From assembly GCA_006937955.1 (NCBI GenBank), contig SSNP01000145.1, positions 732,319 to 796,318 on the forward strand: DNA of 64,000 nucleotides, in the 5' to 3' direction. Positions 29,609-42,440 of the stretch are shown here, in pieces. This DNA is from Pachypanchax playfairii. Taxonomy: Eukaryota; Chordata; Actinopteri; Cyprinodontiformes; Aplocheilidae. A program made the translations under genes and the position numbers. The notes beneath the pieces were generated by a model that did no database searches, was not told where the DNA came from, and saw only the letters and a list, made by a program, of their open reading frames with translations. How positions within the stretch are numbered: position 1 is the stretch's first letter; the number at the start of each line of letters is the position of its first letter.

Positions 29609-30224
29609 CCATGTTGACTCCCCAGCGGACTAAACCGTTAATCCTCTGCGTCTCCCCCCGAAAAACTCACCTAGAAAGTTTCACTCGCATGTTATACAAC
29701 TTCTGTTCTACCTCTTTACTGCTTCTGTTTGTCCATTTCAACGTATGAACTCGGTGTTTTGACGAGTTGGAGGAGAAAAGTCGGTCATTCGTCCCCGTTA
29801 GGCTCCGCTGTTAACAATCCCCGTCGGATTAACGCCACATCACACCAGCCCCGCCTACTCCGCGAGGACGAGTCGTCTCCGCCAATCACACGCCCACTAC
29901 CCGGAAAGGGGCGTGGCTTGTGTTCTGAAAAGTGGGAGTTTGCGCAGCTTTTATTTTGGGATGAGAGAAAGAGACACGAGCAGCTTCCGGGGCGAACTAC
30001 GTCATGTGGACAACAGATAATCAGAAGGATAATTTCATGTTAAACACATAGTTTGTTTCCTGAATCCTTAAGGACACGCGAGGCATTTCTATATATTTGT
30101 TGGTTTGTTATTGTTGAGAAAGCAGAAATTAAGAGATCACAACTTGCCAAAAGGGATAGCCTACAATAACTAAATTTATAAAAAAAAATAATCTAATGAA
30201 AAGTATTGAAATAAAAAATGTAAT

Positions 30225-30475
30225 CTCTAGTGTCCATCCATCTTCTTCCACCTATCTGTTGTTCAGGAGGGGACCTCAGACATCTGTCACACTCTCCAGC
30301 TCCTCCTGGAGGGAGATGTTCCCAGACCAGAGAGGATATGATCCTCTCTAGAGGGGATCCTAACCTGAACCACCTCAGCTGATGCCTTTCAGTGAGGAGG
30401 TACTCAACTTCAAGCTCCTTCTGGATGATGGAGCTTCTCACCTGATCTGAACCTGCCCACCCTACAGAGGAAGCT
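30225..30475. repeat. Degenerate copy of an abundant teleost interspersed repeat
   Basis: It begins TGTCCATCCATCTTCTTCC and continues in the order of a familiar fish repeat: a block ending CCAGCTCCTCCTGGAGGGAG, then GTTCCCAGACCAGAGAGGAT, GGATCCTAACCTGAACCACC and GGATGATGGAGCTTCTCACC. Recognised from memory of teleost genomes; the exact family name is uncertain. Confidence 0.6.
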
Positions 30476-31244
30476 CGTTTCAGCTATAAATTGCACCATT
30501 GTTGACTGGACCCTTGTCAGAGATTATTTTCTCAGTGCTCCCAGAAATGCCTCCTTTCCAATCTGCACCATGTGTGTTCTTCTTTAAATATCTGAGATTC
30601 TTTTGAACTGATCCTACTGCCCCACTTCTTCTCTACAGACACTCAAACTGGAAGAACAACATGTCTTTTGAAGATCAGGGTGGAGCTGGATTTGTTTGTC
30701 CATCTTTAGTGATGTAACAAAACCCCAGTTGTTAAAAATTTCCATTCTAGTGTTTCACTGTTGCTTTGATGCACGGAGTAATCATTACTTCCTTTTATAA
30801 TGAAGGTCCAACCATGTGGCTCATTTAACCAAGCTGCTGATCTTCAGATGTTTCTTTGGTGTGTGTTTGAGCCATGTAAAATAACTTTACAGATTATTTG
30901 AAGAGCTTGAATCTTTAAACCTTCCTGTAGAAATGGGACACCGTTTCATGTTTCTGCAGGAGAATTCAGTTGATCAGATCATTCCAATCTGCCAGAGTGT
31001 CACTTTAATTTAAAATCATAGGGAAAACATAGGAAAAACAATAACAACCCAACCATCATGTTGTGTCTCCGAGGCTGTTAGACATCAGTATAATACATTA
31101 ATGAATCATAAGAGATGGGGACTTAAACATGCGTAGAAAGACTTAAACACAAATATTTTATTGTTCCAGTCACAGAAATCACACTCTGAAAAAACAGACC
31201 AAATGTAACATGTACTAATATCTAGACAGAAATGTACTCTATAT

Positions 31245-31650
31245 TTTATATTGTACAGTGGTACTCCCATACTTTACGTATTGCGCTGAAGAGTGGGGAA
31301 ACACCTACCAGAGCAAAATAATACTAACAATACATAAACGAGCATTACAGATTATCCATAAGGCTGGTTGTTTAGATCATTCCCATGGTTTGTTCATTCA
31401 ATCCAAGGTATTAAAATTTACCAATCTCATTAAATATAATACTTCTATAATGTTACACAAAAGCATTTAATTATCTATTACCAGGAAATTTGAAAAGTTA
31501 TTTCACAATAAGAGAAAAACCTCACCACATCTGCGAAAACCAGAAAGGAGACCGAGGTTCCTAAACCAGACCCCTTTCTCACCACGGCTACACCTTGACA
31601 TCACCAACAACACTATTCTAAAAACACTCTTTGTCCCAGTTTTAGGATTT
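31245..31650 (+). mobile_element. LINE reverse transcriptase C-terminal fragment
   Basis: The ORF at 31258-31470 reads LPYFTYCAEEWGNTYQSK then IHKRALQIIHKAG and LFIQSKVLKF, the pattern of the region after the catalytic motifs in teleost LINE polymerases. Frame is lost soon afterwards, with LPGNLKSYF-like and poly-basic remnants to about 31640. It is a 5'-truncated dead copy. Confidence 0.75.
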
Positions 31651-33569
31651 TTATGTTAAATAGATTTTATCCACATGACATTTTCAGTTGACTTTTGCAG
31701 TTTAGGATTTGAGTTTTCTTGAGTTCTGAGTTACGACTTTCTTCTTCTTCCCTTGTTTCCTCACCCAGTCGTGCAGCTTCACACACCTGTTACTCATCTG
31801 TAATCAGCTCCTTCCACCCTGGTTTCCTATATCTCAACGTGAAATGCTACTTTTCACTTTAGTTTACCTGATTTCATGTTTTCTCATTGTTCTTCAGCTT
31901 TTGTATGTTTTTTTATTATATAATTAATAGACGCTTTGCTTTAATCTCTCTGCCTCCCTCATTGTCTCCAACGTAGCTCCATGTCTGCTGCCACGCGTGA
32001 CAATCTTCAGTTAGAATCTCGCTGGGTTGCAACTGTTGGTCACTGATTGCAAGCATTATCTGTGAGGGAGTTTCCAAAATGTCATGAAATGTTCGCAAAG
32101 GTTCATTTACTTTTACCAGACAAATTTTCCCTCAAAATAGGCAAATTGTTGACAAAAGGAAAGTAACTTTGTGACTAAATTGAGAGTTTCAACTTGTGCA
32201 AAACTGTTGTACCATTTCAGTCTGATTTTAACTGAAATTTCGGTCCAAATTTATCTCTTTAACAAGTTAAGAGACAACTTTTAGCTAAAAACTCGACAGA
32301 TCCTGGACAACAAAATCTCCAAAATGGTGAAACAGGACCTGAGAAATGCCTCATCCTGCAGTTAATCCTTCGTTCTGCTGATCGCTCGTTGAGAAAATTA
32401 AATTTTATGTCTGCAGATCTTTGGCATTCTGAATAATCTGTAAATTAAACATAGAATCAGAAGTCTGAATAGGTTGTGTATATTTTTTATTGAATCCAGA
32501 ATATACACAAGTATAAATTCGAAGCGTGGTAGAGAAATATACAGGACATCCATCCATCATCTCGTCTCCTCCTCTAAATACTCTCTTCATTGTATTATTA
32601 ACAAGAAACTTCCTGTCGTTGGCTTTTAGATAAGAGAATCCCAACACCAGAATAAAAGTTTATCATTTACACTCTATCTTTTATTATAATAATATTTTTG
32701 TTTTGAGTCTTTTCTTTAATAAATTCTGTCACATTCTGGCAAAATGTATGTACATGTTTACTGTACATGATGTAGAAAATAAAAACAAAGAAATGTTACA
32801 CCAGACTCGCTAACTTCCAAGATCATATAACTTCAAGTCTTTTCATACCTGGAGCTACAAGCTGGTCTAAAGCTTCATCATGTCACACAGTCCTCCTAAT
32901 CTCCAGAATCTTATATTTTTTTTATTATTTTTATGTAACATAATTATGATTTTCATGTCAACTCAAGGTAAAAATGTGTTAATTAACAGGGATTTTCTTC
33001 TGTTTGCATCTTGTGAGGTAAAGCTGAAACAAAACAAACACTGAAGATGATGCAGACAGTGATGAAGAACAGCTTTGCTTCTATCCACGGGTTCACTGCA
33101 GACTTAATCTACATCACAGCGTTCTCTCCCTCAGATGTTTATAGAATTTATTTTAATAACACTAGAAGCAACAGATTTAACCCTCAAGAATTAAGTGAAA
33201 TTGATCTTTAAAAACAGATTTAGATGTGTAAACAACACTCAATTTAAATCTTGTTGTTTTGTGTCGTTTCCTTCCACCTGACAGGAATTTGTAAAGCTGA
33301 ACCAGATGTTTTCAGTTTCTTTGGGTTTTCCATCCTCTGGGCATGATCATACAGACAGATGCTCTCAGTCACTGTTTCCTCCTGCTCCTCTTCCTCCTCC
33401 AGTCATTCATCAGTTTGAAAAGGTTTGGGGAGTTTGATGCCCTTCAGCTGCTAAAACCATGAGAAACAAATGGTCAGAAAATATAAATTGTAATAATAAT
33501 TATAATAAGCAAAGACCAGCACGGTCTGAGGAGCTCAGAGAGAAGATTCTAGATCTCCATGTTACCAGA

Positions 33570-34000
33570 CCATCTCCAAGCAGCTTCATGTTCCTGTGAC
33601 CACAGCTGATTATATTATTAAACATTATAAGGTGGATGAGGCTGTAGCAGGATAATGTTCAAGACGTGGACACAAAGACATATAAGCTCAGGTGGATCAG
33701 ACGGAGAGAGATGATGGGAGTCAAGAAACCATCCAGAACCAGTGAAACCAAGCTGACCTTTAAAGTCAAGGTACGTTACTTTCTGTTTGCACCATCATTC
33801 ACACTTTGAACCATAATGGGTTCAATGGAAGAAGATCCAAGAGGCTCCAGTTTGACAGAATAACAGTGAAAAGGCCAGACGGGAATTCAACAAAAACCCT
33901 GTTCACGAGCCCCAAAATAGTTTGAACTGATGAGACGGATTTTAAATTTTTGATCGTGTTTATTATAGAAGGGTACCAATAAATTTAGGCGTGTCTAGTT
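33570..34000. mobile_element. Tc1/mariner-like transposon remnant
   Basis: The end-like sequence AGAAGGGTACCAATAAATTT at 33968-33988 has the form of Tc1-like termini in fish (GGGTACCAACAAATT). Upstream non-coding DNA looks like decayed internal sequence. A related end in the opposite orientation occurs at about 41718-41745. Weak, based on short motifs. Confidence 0.35.
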
Positions 34001-34153
34001 CCCCTATTCTGATTCTCTTAAATGGGTTTTTTTTTGCTTTTTTTCAATTTATTTCATTTTCTCAGTGGTTGTGATCAAAATAAATAAAGATCTCTTTAAA
34101 GTTTGTGAGTTCGTCCGTACCTGCTGCTGACCTGCGGGACACCGAAGGGAAGT

Positions 34154-37100
34154 TCACTTTGCGAGATGTTCAAATGGCACATTGACCTGTTGAGGCAGAA
34201 GGTCAGAGGGTTAAAGCAGGACACTAAGTTGTTGTTCAAAATAAGAAATGCGTCCGTGAATTACAGTGAAAACGTCTTCCCACTTATTTACTTCATGGGA
34301 AAAACTGCTTTTATAACAAATTTTCAGTTAGTCTTTGTACTGGGCTCTTTTAAAAGAATTAAAAAATGAAACAAATACTAGTTCAATAATAAATTATATT
34401 TTATGATATTTCAAGGGATCAAATCATTTGAATGAAATCTTGCTGTGCTACCTGTGATGCATTGATGTGCGATTGGTCGAGACGTGGAGTGAGGTCAGAT
34501 GACGAGATGTTGGCGGGGGCGCCGCGGTGAAGCCTCATGGCCACCTTCCTCTCTCTTTCAGCTCGTTCTGCTCTCCCCCCCTGAGGAGAGCGGTTACCTG
34601 CACATACGCCACAACAATCACGTTACAGGAATGTTTTCCTTCCAGCGTTGTCGTATAAAGTTCAGACAGTCTCCTAACCGGATGGTTGGACGCCACGTGT
34701 TGCTGGATTGGAAGGAGTAGTCTCTGGCTCGTTCTTTACTCTGTTGACTGCAGAGGAGTTTGGACCAGGAGGCAAAGCTCGACCTCCAGCTCCTCTCTGA
34801 CACCCTCGTTCCTCCCCCTCTTTGCCCTCCCTTCTCTCTCTCTCTCCATCCTCTGGCGTCCTGCTGGCTCCCTGAAACACAGACAACACAAACAAGGAAC
34901 TCTTATCTCTCTTGAGAGAGAGAACATGTTAGTATGTCTTTGTTTTTCTGATCAACATATCAGAACCGAACACCTCGTACCAGCTGTCAATCACAATGGT
35001 TGATGGTTTGGGTTTGTTTTGCAGACCTGAACACTCTGCAAGCACTGAGTCCACCATGAAAGCAACTATATACCAAAATGTTCCTGAGTCAAACGTGAGG
35101 CCAAGCACACATCAAATCTACACCAGAATGACTGAAAAATAAAGTGCTGCAGAGTCTAAAGTTCAGATCTGAACCTGAGATGCTACTGTAGAACATCAGG
35201 AGAACCGAGTGTAGATAAATGCCAGCAAATCTCTTAGAACGCACAATAATGTGAGACACATTTTAATATTTACCTCCACCACCAGGATGTAATGTTTCAC
35301 CAGAGTTTTAATTTGTCTGTTAGAAAGACAACTTAAAAAGTAAAACTGGGTGGGTTTCGATTAAATTTGGAGAAAAGGTCAGAAGGAAGAAAAGTGAGTA
35401 GATTTTGGGGGGGATCCAGATCACAGTCTGGATCCAGGAATATGTTTAAGGATTCTTCATCATTGTATGATAGAAGCTGTTTGTAACTTATCTGCATGTA
35501 ACTCAACAGGTTCTACATGATAACAAAGACTGATCTGGATCAAGGACTGATCTGGATCAAGGACTGATCTAAATCAAGGACTGATCTGGATTAAGGACTG
35601 GTCTGAATCAAGGACTGGTCTGAATCAAGGACTGATCTAAATCAAGGACTGATCTAAATCAAGGACTGATCTAAATCAAGGACTGATCTGGATCAAGGAC
35701 TGATCTGGATCAAGGACTGATCTAAATCAAGGACTGATCTGGATCAAGGACTGATCTGAATCAAGGATTGATCTGGATTAAGAACTGATCTGGATCAAGG
35801 ACTGATCTGAATCAAGGACTGATCTAAACCAAGGACTGATCTGGATCAAAGACTGATCTGGATCAAGGACTGATCTGGATTAAGAACTGATCTGGATCAA
35901 GGACTGATCTGAATCAAGGACTGATCTGGATCAAGGACTGATCTGAATCAAGGACTGGTCTGAATCAAGGACTGATCTAAATCAAGGACTGATCTGGATC
36001 AAGGACTGATCTGAATCAAGGACTGATCTGGATCAAGGACTGATCTGGATCAAGGACTGATCTGAATCAAGGACTGATCTGAATCAAGGACTGATCTGGA
36101 TCAAGGACTGATCTGAATCAAGGACTGATCTGGATCAAGGACTGATCTGAATCAAGGACTGATCTGGATTAAGGACTGGTCTGAATCAAGGACTGATCTG
36201 AATCAAGGACTGATCTGAATCAAGGATTGATCTGGATTAAGGACTGATCTGGATCAAGGACTGATCTGGATCAAGGACTGATCTGAATCAAGGACTGATC
36301 TGGATCAAGGACTGATGTTGATTGCTACAAAATTCCAGATTCTTTGATCCAAAAAAGACAAAATAAAGAACCTTCAGATTTTTTTTCACAAAAACAACAA
36401 ATGATGTTCTAAACCTGCAACAAACACCATCAGATGCTCGAGTCACTCTGGAATCAGACGTGTGGAACAGATCTGATGTTCCTTCAAAAGTTCTGGAGCT
36501 CAATCCAGAAGAAAACCACCAACTACTGAACTAATAATGAGATCAATATCAATCCAGCTGTTAAAAGTGTTGTCATGGTCCAGGAATCTGATAATGTCGA
36601 TACAACAAAGGTGAGACTCTTATTTCTGGTGTAAATCACAACATTTTACATTATTGTTGAAGATGCTTTTACAAGCTGCATCAGTTTAGTTGCAAACATC
36701 TGCAGCTAGTTGATTTGGATCATGTAAGCAAGCAGTAAGAATTCAGTTCAGACTGAATCTCGTGTTGGGGATTAAAATAGTGTAAAAGATACGTGATCAA
36801 TCTCACACCTCCACTCAGAGATGTTCATGGCTAGTCCAAGTTCCTTTTATCACTCCTTCCTCAGCTGTTAAGTTCCACCAAAAAGTAGCACAGATCAGTT
36901 CCTCTAATGATCCACTTCCAACATCTAATCTCTCCTTTGAGAGGCGAGACGTGGTGCTGTGTAGATGTAAAACACTCACAAACTTTAACATGTTCCAGTC
37001 GAAGACGTAGTCGTAGGAGAATCCCTGTCTGTGGAACAGGTTCCTGAAGAGCTGCCTCAGATATGAGTAGTCCGGTTTGTCGTCAAACCGCAGGGAGCGA

Positions 37101-40010
37101 CACAAGTTCAGGTAAGTGGAAAACTCAGCTAAGAAGAAGAGATGAAGGTCAACCACAAAAGTTTAAAAAAATATTTCTAATTATTCATTTAGATTTACAA
37201 AGAAGTTATACACACAAGGATATCCTTTGCAGAGCACCTCGATGGGGGTGGACATTTTCTTTTCGCTGATTCGTTCATACTTCTGCCTCTTCGTTGCAGC
37301 CTTTAGCCCCTGCCAGGGCAGAGAACCGAGGTTGAAGTACATCAGAACGTAACCCAGAGACTCCAGGTCATCTCGTCTGGACTGTTCTGTAGAAAAAAAA
37401 AAAAAAACGGAAAAGATGTCTGTAAGAATTTACTTTTGATTTCATGTTGTAAACACACATTATGTGGGTGTGACCTTACCGATACCCAGATGGGTGTTGA
37501 TGGAGGCATAACGCGCAGTACCAGTGAGGTTCTTGTTCTCTCGGTACGGGATGTGCTGGTGCGTTCGGGCGTCACGGTATTTTTTGGCCAGGCCAAAGTC
37601 GATGATGTAGACCAGGTTGCCCTTCTTTCCAAGTCCCATCAGGAAGTTATCAGGCTTCACATCTCTGTGGATGAAGTTCTTAGAGTGGATGTACTCAATC
37701 CTGCTGATCTGAGAGAACAGAATATTAGTCAAACTGAAATTCATTGACGACGAATCCTAAAACATGAGTGAGTGTCATGATCTCAACATCTGAAATCAAT
37801 CCTTTTTACAACATGGCTTCTCATGTTTGGTCTTTATTATAGATTCAGATAATTAGGAGGGATTTCTGTGTGCAAGGAATAAGGTCAAAGGTCAAATTGG
37901 ATGTTTTTTGGTTCAGGCCTGATTCTCTATTGGACGTCACTGTATGGGCGTCTTCTCTGGACTAAAACCCATTTCAAAGGGTCTGAGGTGTGGAAACTGG
38001 TCTGTGGTCAGATTTGGTTAAAATTAAAAATTCTGTATGAAAACCATGATCCATCATCCTGCAGATTAAAGAGGAGAGGAACCATTCAGCTCGTTATAAG
38101 CCAACATGCTGCACCTTTGATTGTATGGAGTTACATTAATGCCTGTGGAGTGGACGGTGTTGATACAACAGACAAAAAAAAAAAAGATTAAAAAAAAAAT
38201 ACTCTCAGATTTTGATGATCCATTTAGTTTCCTTCAAAAATTAGATTCTTCATCCTTTAACTGAAATCTCTGTAACTTTCAAGCCAGCCAGGTGCATTGT
38301 GGGACAATTCAACCTCCAGAAATTTCAAACAGCTAAATCATTAATTATGTAAAATGTAATAGTCTGATTACATTTGTTGACAAATACCCACTTTGTCAGT
38401 TCAGCCTTCACACTTTCATTAATACTTTATGTTTTATTTCCATAAAGGTTTTTACAGTCATAACTTACAACTGAACAACTGTTTGTTTACCATCTGATCA
38501 GCCAGCAGCAGGACAGTTTTCAGGCTGAACTTGCGGGAGCAGAAGTTGAATAAATCCTCCAAACTGGGGCCCAGTAGCTCCATCACCATGACGTTATAGT
38601 CTCCCTCTGCACCACACCACTTTATAGATGGAATTCCCACTAATTGGTGAAGAGGAAGAGAAATTCTAGGACTGAGAAACAGTTCATTTCATTTGTGATG
38701 CATATTTTTTATTAAGCATGCCTGCATACTATTTAGATGAAGAATTGATACTTTGGATAAAATCGTATCAAACAAACAAAGAAAAACAGTGTGTTTATTT
38801 TGTCGGGATCCCACAAGGATCTGGTCTTAGTCCAGTCTTATTCAAGCTTTAATTTATTTAACTGAATACCAGCAAATAAATCACAACAAATTAGAAACTT
38901 TAAAACTCTGTCTGCACTGAAACATTTCAGAAAATCAAGTTTGGAATTCATTTTATTTTTATTATTTTTATTTGTTTCATGTAAAGGGTTTTACATCCCA
39001 CCCCCTTGAAATCATTTTACAAAATTGATGTTTATGTGTTTGTGTAGTTTATTTTTGTCAGATCCTCAACCTGCCAAGAACAAAACTTCTTACATGTTTT
39101 ATTTTTTAATCATTAGCATAGCTGCCCGTCTTGGTGCAACCTGAACAAACTTTAACTGACTCGTGGTCATTATTTTCCATCGGGGAAGATTTTCAGGTCA
39201 AGTTTAAGACTCCTCATGTTCTGTCCCTGTCCATGTCACATCCATATCTGTCTTGATTAGTTTGGATATCTTGTGCTTCCAAAACCACAAACAATTCCTG
39301 ACTATCTGGCTGCTTTTTTATCAGCTGAATATTCGGACCCTGGACCGATCCTGACTCCGTCTCTTCCTGCCTGTTTGGTCTTTGTACACTTGGATTGTTG
39401 GTTTACCTGGTACTCTACCTGATTTTTAGACTGCTACTCTCCCAGTTCCTGTTTCTCAGCCTGTAAGTGCTCATCATTATTTCTAAAACTCCAAACCAGC
39501 TGAAGTCCCTGATCACTGGTCCATGATTAGGATCGACCCTGCTGAGGCGTGACAACGTGTCATTAGCAAACCTAATAATGGGACGCTGTGGATACCAGCT
39601 GTGAACCAGCTGTGACAGATGTTAGAGTATAAATGAATATAAAAATCAGTGTCCCAGAAGCATCACCACCTCTCTGCTCTGTGTGTGCATGTGTGTGTGC
39701 ATGTTTTACCTCCACCCTGCATCATTTTGTAAAACTTGCTCTCGATGTGGAGCTGTGGGTGTTTGGTCTTCACACATTCCAGTTTGATGGCTACTTCTTC
39801 TCCTGTGGCGATGTTGGATCCTGATGGGAGCGACAGAGTTGAACATGCACGCGGCAAAGAGATGCAACTTTCAGAGTTTTCAGGAAGTGGATTTTTTAAA
39901 GGTAAACAACAACAACAAAAGCTTTTATTCTCACCAAGGTAGATGTCTCCAAAGGAACCGCTCCCTATCTTCCTTCCCAGGCGGTATTTGTTCCCCACTC
40001 GCAGCTCCAT
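34154..40010 (-). CDS. csnk1e: Casein kinase I epsilon, complete
   Basis: Nine coding exons: 39935-40010, 39710-39820, 38491-38639, 37480-37708, 37216-37386, 36980-37128, 34679-34871, 34452-34597, 34154-34186; 1257 nt, 418 residues (human 416). A Ser/Thr kinase that phosphorylates PERIOD proteins and Dishevelled. Visible features: glycine loop GSGSFGDIY (16-24), Lys38 (AIKLE), catalytic loop HRDVKPDNF with Asp128, DFG Asp149, and the CK1 signature [23 protein letters not shown]. The regulatory C-tail has [23 protein letters not shown] and ends VPFEHLAK, the epsilon-type end, which excludes csnk1d. The terminal exon encodes only ten residues plus the stop. A 46-copy minisatellite lies in the 2.1-kb intron before exon 34679-34871. 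A 5' UTR acceptor lies just upstream of the ATG, near 40034. Confidence 0.97.
35531..36312. repeat. Minisatellite: 46 copies of a 17-bp unit in a csnk1e intron
   Basis: Unit tgatctggatcaaggac, repeated 46 times without a length change (46 x 17 = 782 bp). Variation is limited to a few positions: GG, GA or AA after TGATCT, an A-to-G change giving TGGTCT, a C-to-T change giving GGATTA, and rare others. The array starts after 'aacaaagac' and stops where the last unit changes to TGATGTTG. Each unit holds the near-palindrome TGATCTGGATCA. Confidence 0.97.
38780..38860 (+). mobile_element. Fragment with a reverse-transcriptase motif in csnk1e intron
   Basis: At about 38799-38843 the plus strand reads [15 protein letters not shown], matching the polymerase motif G(I/V)PQGS.L.P.LF of LINE reverse transcriptases. 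No longer open frame surrounds it, so it is a short dead insertion. Repeat-like DNA continues to about 39600. Confidence 0.55.
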
Positions 40011-40668
40011 TTCTCCTGAGCTTTGGAACTCACTGATTGGTTGAAAAACAAAAACACAAACATGCACAAAGTTCTCATCAATCACTGTTGATCAAAAAAA
40101 CTGGTGCAAGGTATCAGCTGCTGCGTCATGAAAGGAGCTTTGAGGCTAGTTTTACAGGAGAGAATGAAAAGTGAAAGATAACAGTGACGTAGTGCAGCCT
40201 GATCTGAATCAGCGGAAATGAGAAGGAAAATGTTGCCCACTTCCAGCTGTAAAGTGACTGCACGTGACTGGAGCACCACTCCCCCCTCCCCGTGGAAGCA
40301 AAGCATCCCACGTGAGCCAACTGCAACGGTCAGCTTTCAGAGAATGCAACAAGAAATTCAGGACAACAATGAAGGTTTTAGAACAAGTAAACAGGGAGGT
40401 GGTGGGATCAGCTGCAGACAAGTCTCCTGATGAAATTCAAATGAGTCCTGGTTTCTTCACCCATCTGCAGCCCAAAATAAAGATGTAAGGGGAGAAACAA
40501 CAGACAGACTCAGGCTGAGATGCACTGAAGACCTGAACGCACATTCATGTGCAGAGAAAATAAAGTGGAGCGCTGGTGCTGCAAACTGCGACCCACAGCT
40601 GCAGCAACAACACAGTGGACATGTTTTCACAGAACATGCATGTGCCCCAGATAGCCCAGAAGACGGTG

Positions 40669-40719
40669 CCCCCCCCCCCCCCCCCCCCCCCCNNNNNNNN
40701 NNCCCCCCCCCCCCCCCCC
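40669..40719. other. Poly-C run interrupted by a 10-base assembly gap
   Basis: A run of C from 40669 is broken by ten N (40693-40702) and resumes with C to 40719, followed by a short A run. On the csnk1e-sense strand this is a long G-run. The true length is unknown because the gap size is nominal. Confidence 0.97.
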
Positions 40720-41060
40720 AAAAAAACCCCTGATCAGATCAGATGATTCCAATAACCGCGCCCTCATCCGCACGACCCAAAGCGGCCCGACACAATCGCA
40801 CGCACACAGACGCGCGCGTGCGTGCATCCAGACACCTTGAATAAACAGCATACACCCACAACCACACCTGCTACTCCTCACCGGCTCTGGTCTCGCTCCT
40901 CGGTTCCGTCTCACTTAGGACCGCGGACAGCGACGCGCCGACGCGGCTCGGAGCGGCTCATCACCTCCGAGATCTGTCACCCGAACTCAGGACCAGAAAC
41001 AAGCACAAGAAAAAAAGACCTGCAGACCTCGAGGCTTCTTGTTGTGACGGTGTTTTAAAT
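40720..41060 (-). promoter_or_regulatory. csnk1e: Probable csnk1e promoter and noncoding first exon
   Basis: CpG-rich stretch (40740-41000) upstream of the coding part on the gene's sense strand. Two good minus-strand donors are present (CTAA|GTGAGA near 40914 and CCG|GTGAGG near 40880), either of which could end a 5' UTR exon joining the acceptor just before the ATG exon. Inferred from base composition and splice sites. Confidence 0.45.
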
Positions 41061-42440
41061 TATGTATTTATTGCATTTCCTTTGGAGAGAGATGTGGTTT
41101 CGTGTCCGCTGCGTGGCTGAACCTCACACCCACCCAGTCCTCTCAGTTTACACCGCTGACAGTTTCAATGATGTCATCTGCAGACATGCCCGGATTGTCT
41201 TAAGGGGCTCGGCTGCTGATTGGATAAATGAAGCACCTTCAAGCCCCCAGCTGCGCTGGAACCCCCAGTTAGGTCTTACATAACATCTGGACTTTTTTTT
41301 TTCTTTATTGTTTTATTGCTCCTCTGTCAAATTAAATATGAATAAAGATGTCAGCCTTTCAAAATAAAACGTTAGTTAGTAAAATCATAGCTGTAGAGCT
41401 GTTAAGAAAAAAAAACCCCCAAATACTCGGATATTAATTTACTCCAATGTGTTTGTTTAGGGAAAGGCAAGTCCTGCGTTCCAGTATTAGAACCTGGTCC
41501 AATCATGGTAGTGGTGTTATCATGGTTTGGGCTGGTTGTGCAAGTGTTTATTGGTTTAGAGGTGAAACTTATATTCAGATGTAACTTTCATCATTTTTAA
41601 AGTCTGTTCTTTGTAAAAATTCAAATGACGAAAGCTATTTATATTATATATTTACTCAAAGATACAGGAAAAAACACAAATCCATTAAAGTATTTTAATC
41701 TGGCTCTGATAATACAGATGTGGAGACATTTGTTAGTATCCCTCCACATTATATACCAAGAGACACAATTACTTCTGGTCTAAAGTTCCTGTTTTGTCTT
41801 GTCAGTCCACAGAATCTTCTCCTGGAATCTTTACATTCTGTTTCATTCTAGTTTGGCCTATTTTGTGTTTTTACTTTAAATGTGAAACACATCATGTTTT
41901 AAAATGATGGTGCAATCAGAAAGTGTTGTACCTCGACTCTGGAGTTCTGCTTGAACAGTTTTGGGGGGGTTTCCTCTTACATCCACGTTCAACAAACAGC
42001 TGTGGTTGCAGGAACATGAAGCAGCTTGGAGATGTTCACTTGGATCATTTCTCAGGAGAAATGAAGCTCCGTTTTAGTAAGCTGTAAAGAAAACATTTGT
42101 GTCCATGTTTGCATTTCCTTTTCGCTTTAAGCAACAGTTTCTTTATTATGGATCAGTGTTTGAGCCTGAAACGCAACCGCAGTCCACACAAGCTTCAGAA
42201 TTTTCCATAATCATATTCATATTCACATACACCCTCAGCAGAACTACTGAGGACTCCATCACACTGGTCCCCACCATTCAGGTTTTAATGATCGACACAC
42301 CTGCATTAAATCTAGTCTGGGACCAGATACATACCCAGTCAACAGTTCTCACTACCATCATAACAGATTTTTAATTCTGAAATGAACCGACCAACAAAAC
42401 GATTGAGAAGCAGATAAATCAACAGACCAGATGTTCAACT
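41061..42440. other. Intergenic between csnk1e 5' end and tnrc6b 3' end, with Tc1-like remnant
   Basis: AT-rich. Within 41470-42060 there are decayed stretches (ATCATGGTTTGGGCTGGTTG; GTCAGTCCACAGAATCTTCTC) and an end-like GACATTTGTTAGTATCCCTCC that resemble a Tc1-like transposon. No gene is supported. Confidence 0.4.

Larger units (their letters stand above)
29609..34153. other. Intergenic, tmem184b promoter to csnk1e 3' UTR
   Basis: The left 350 bp are the CpG-rich tmem184b promoter. Then follow a degenerate teleost repeat (30225-30475), a LINE fragment (31245-31650), unassigned AT-rich DNA (31650-33550) and a Tc1-like remnant (about 33570-34000). The csnk1e 3' UTR runs leftwards from 34153; its end was not located. 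Confidence 0.5.

Noticed and set aside
35531..36312. Regular repeats that could suggest a CRISPR array
   Set aside because: Repeats are directly adjacent with no spacers and lie in a vertebrate intron; this is a minisatellite.
40627..40914. ORF with a poly-Gly stretch across the N gap
   Set aside because: Created by the poly-C run and unknown bases; no gene support.
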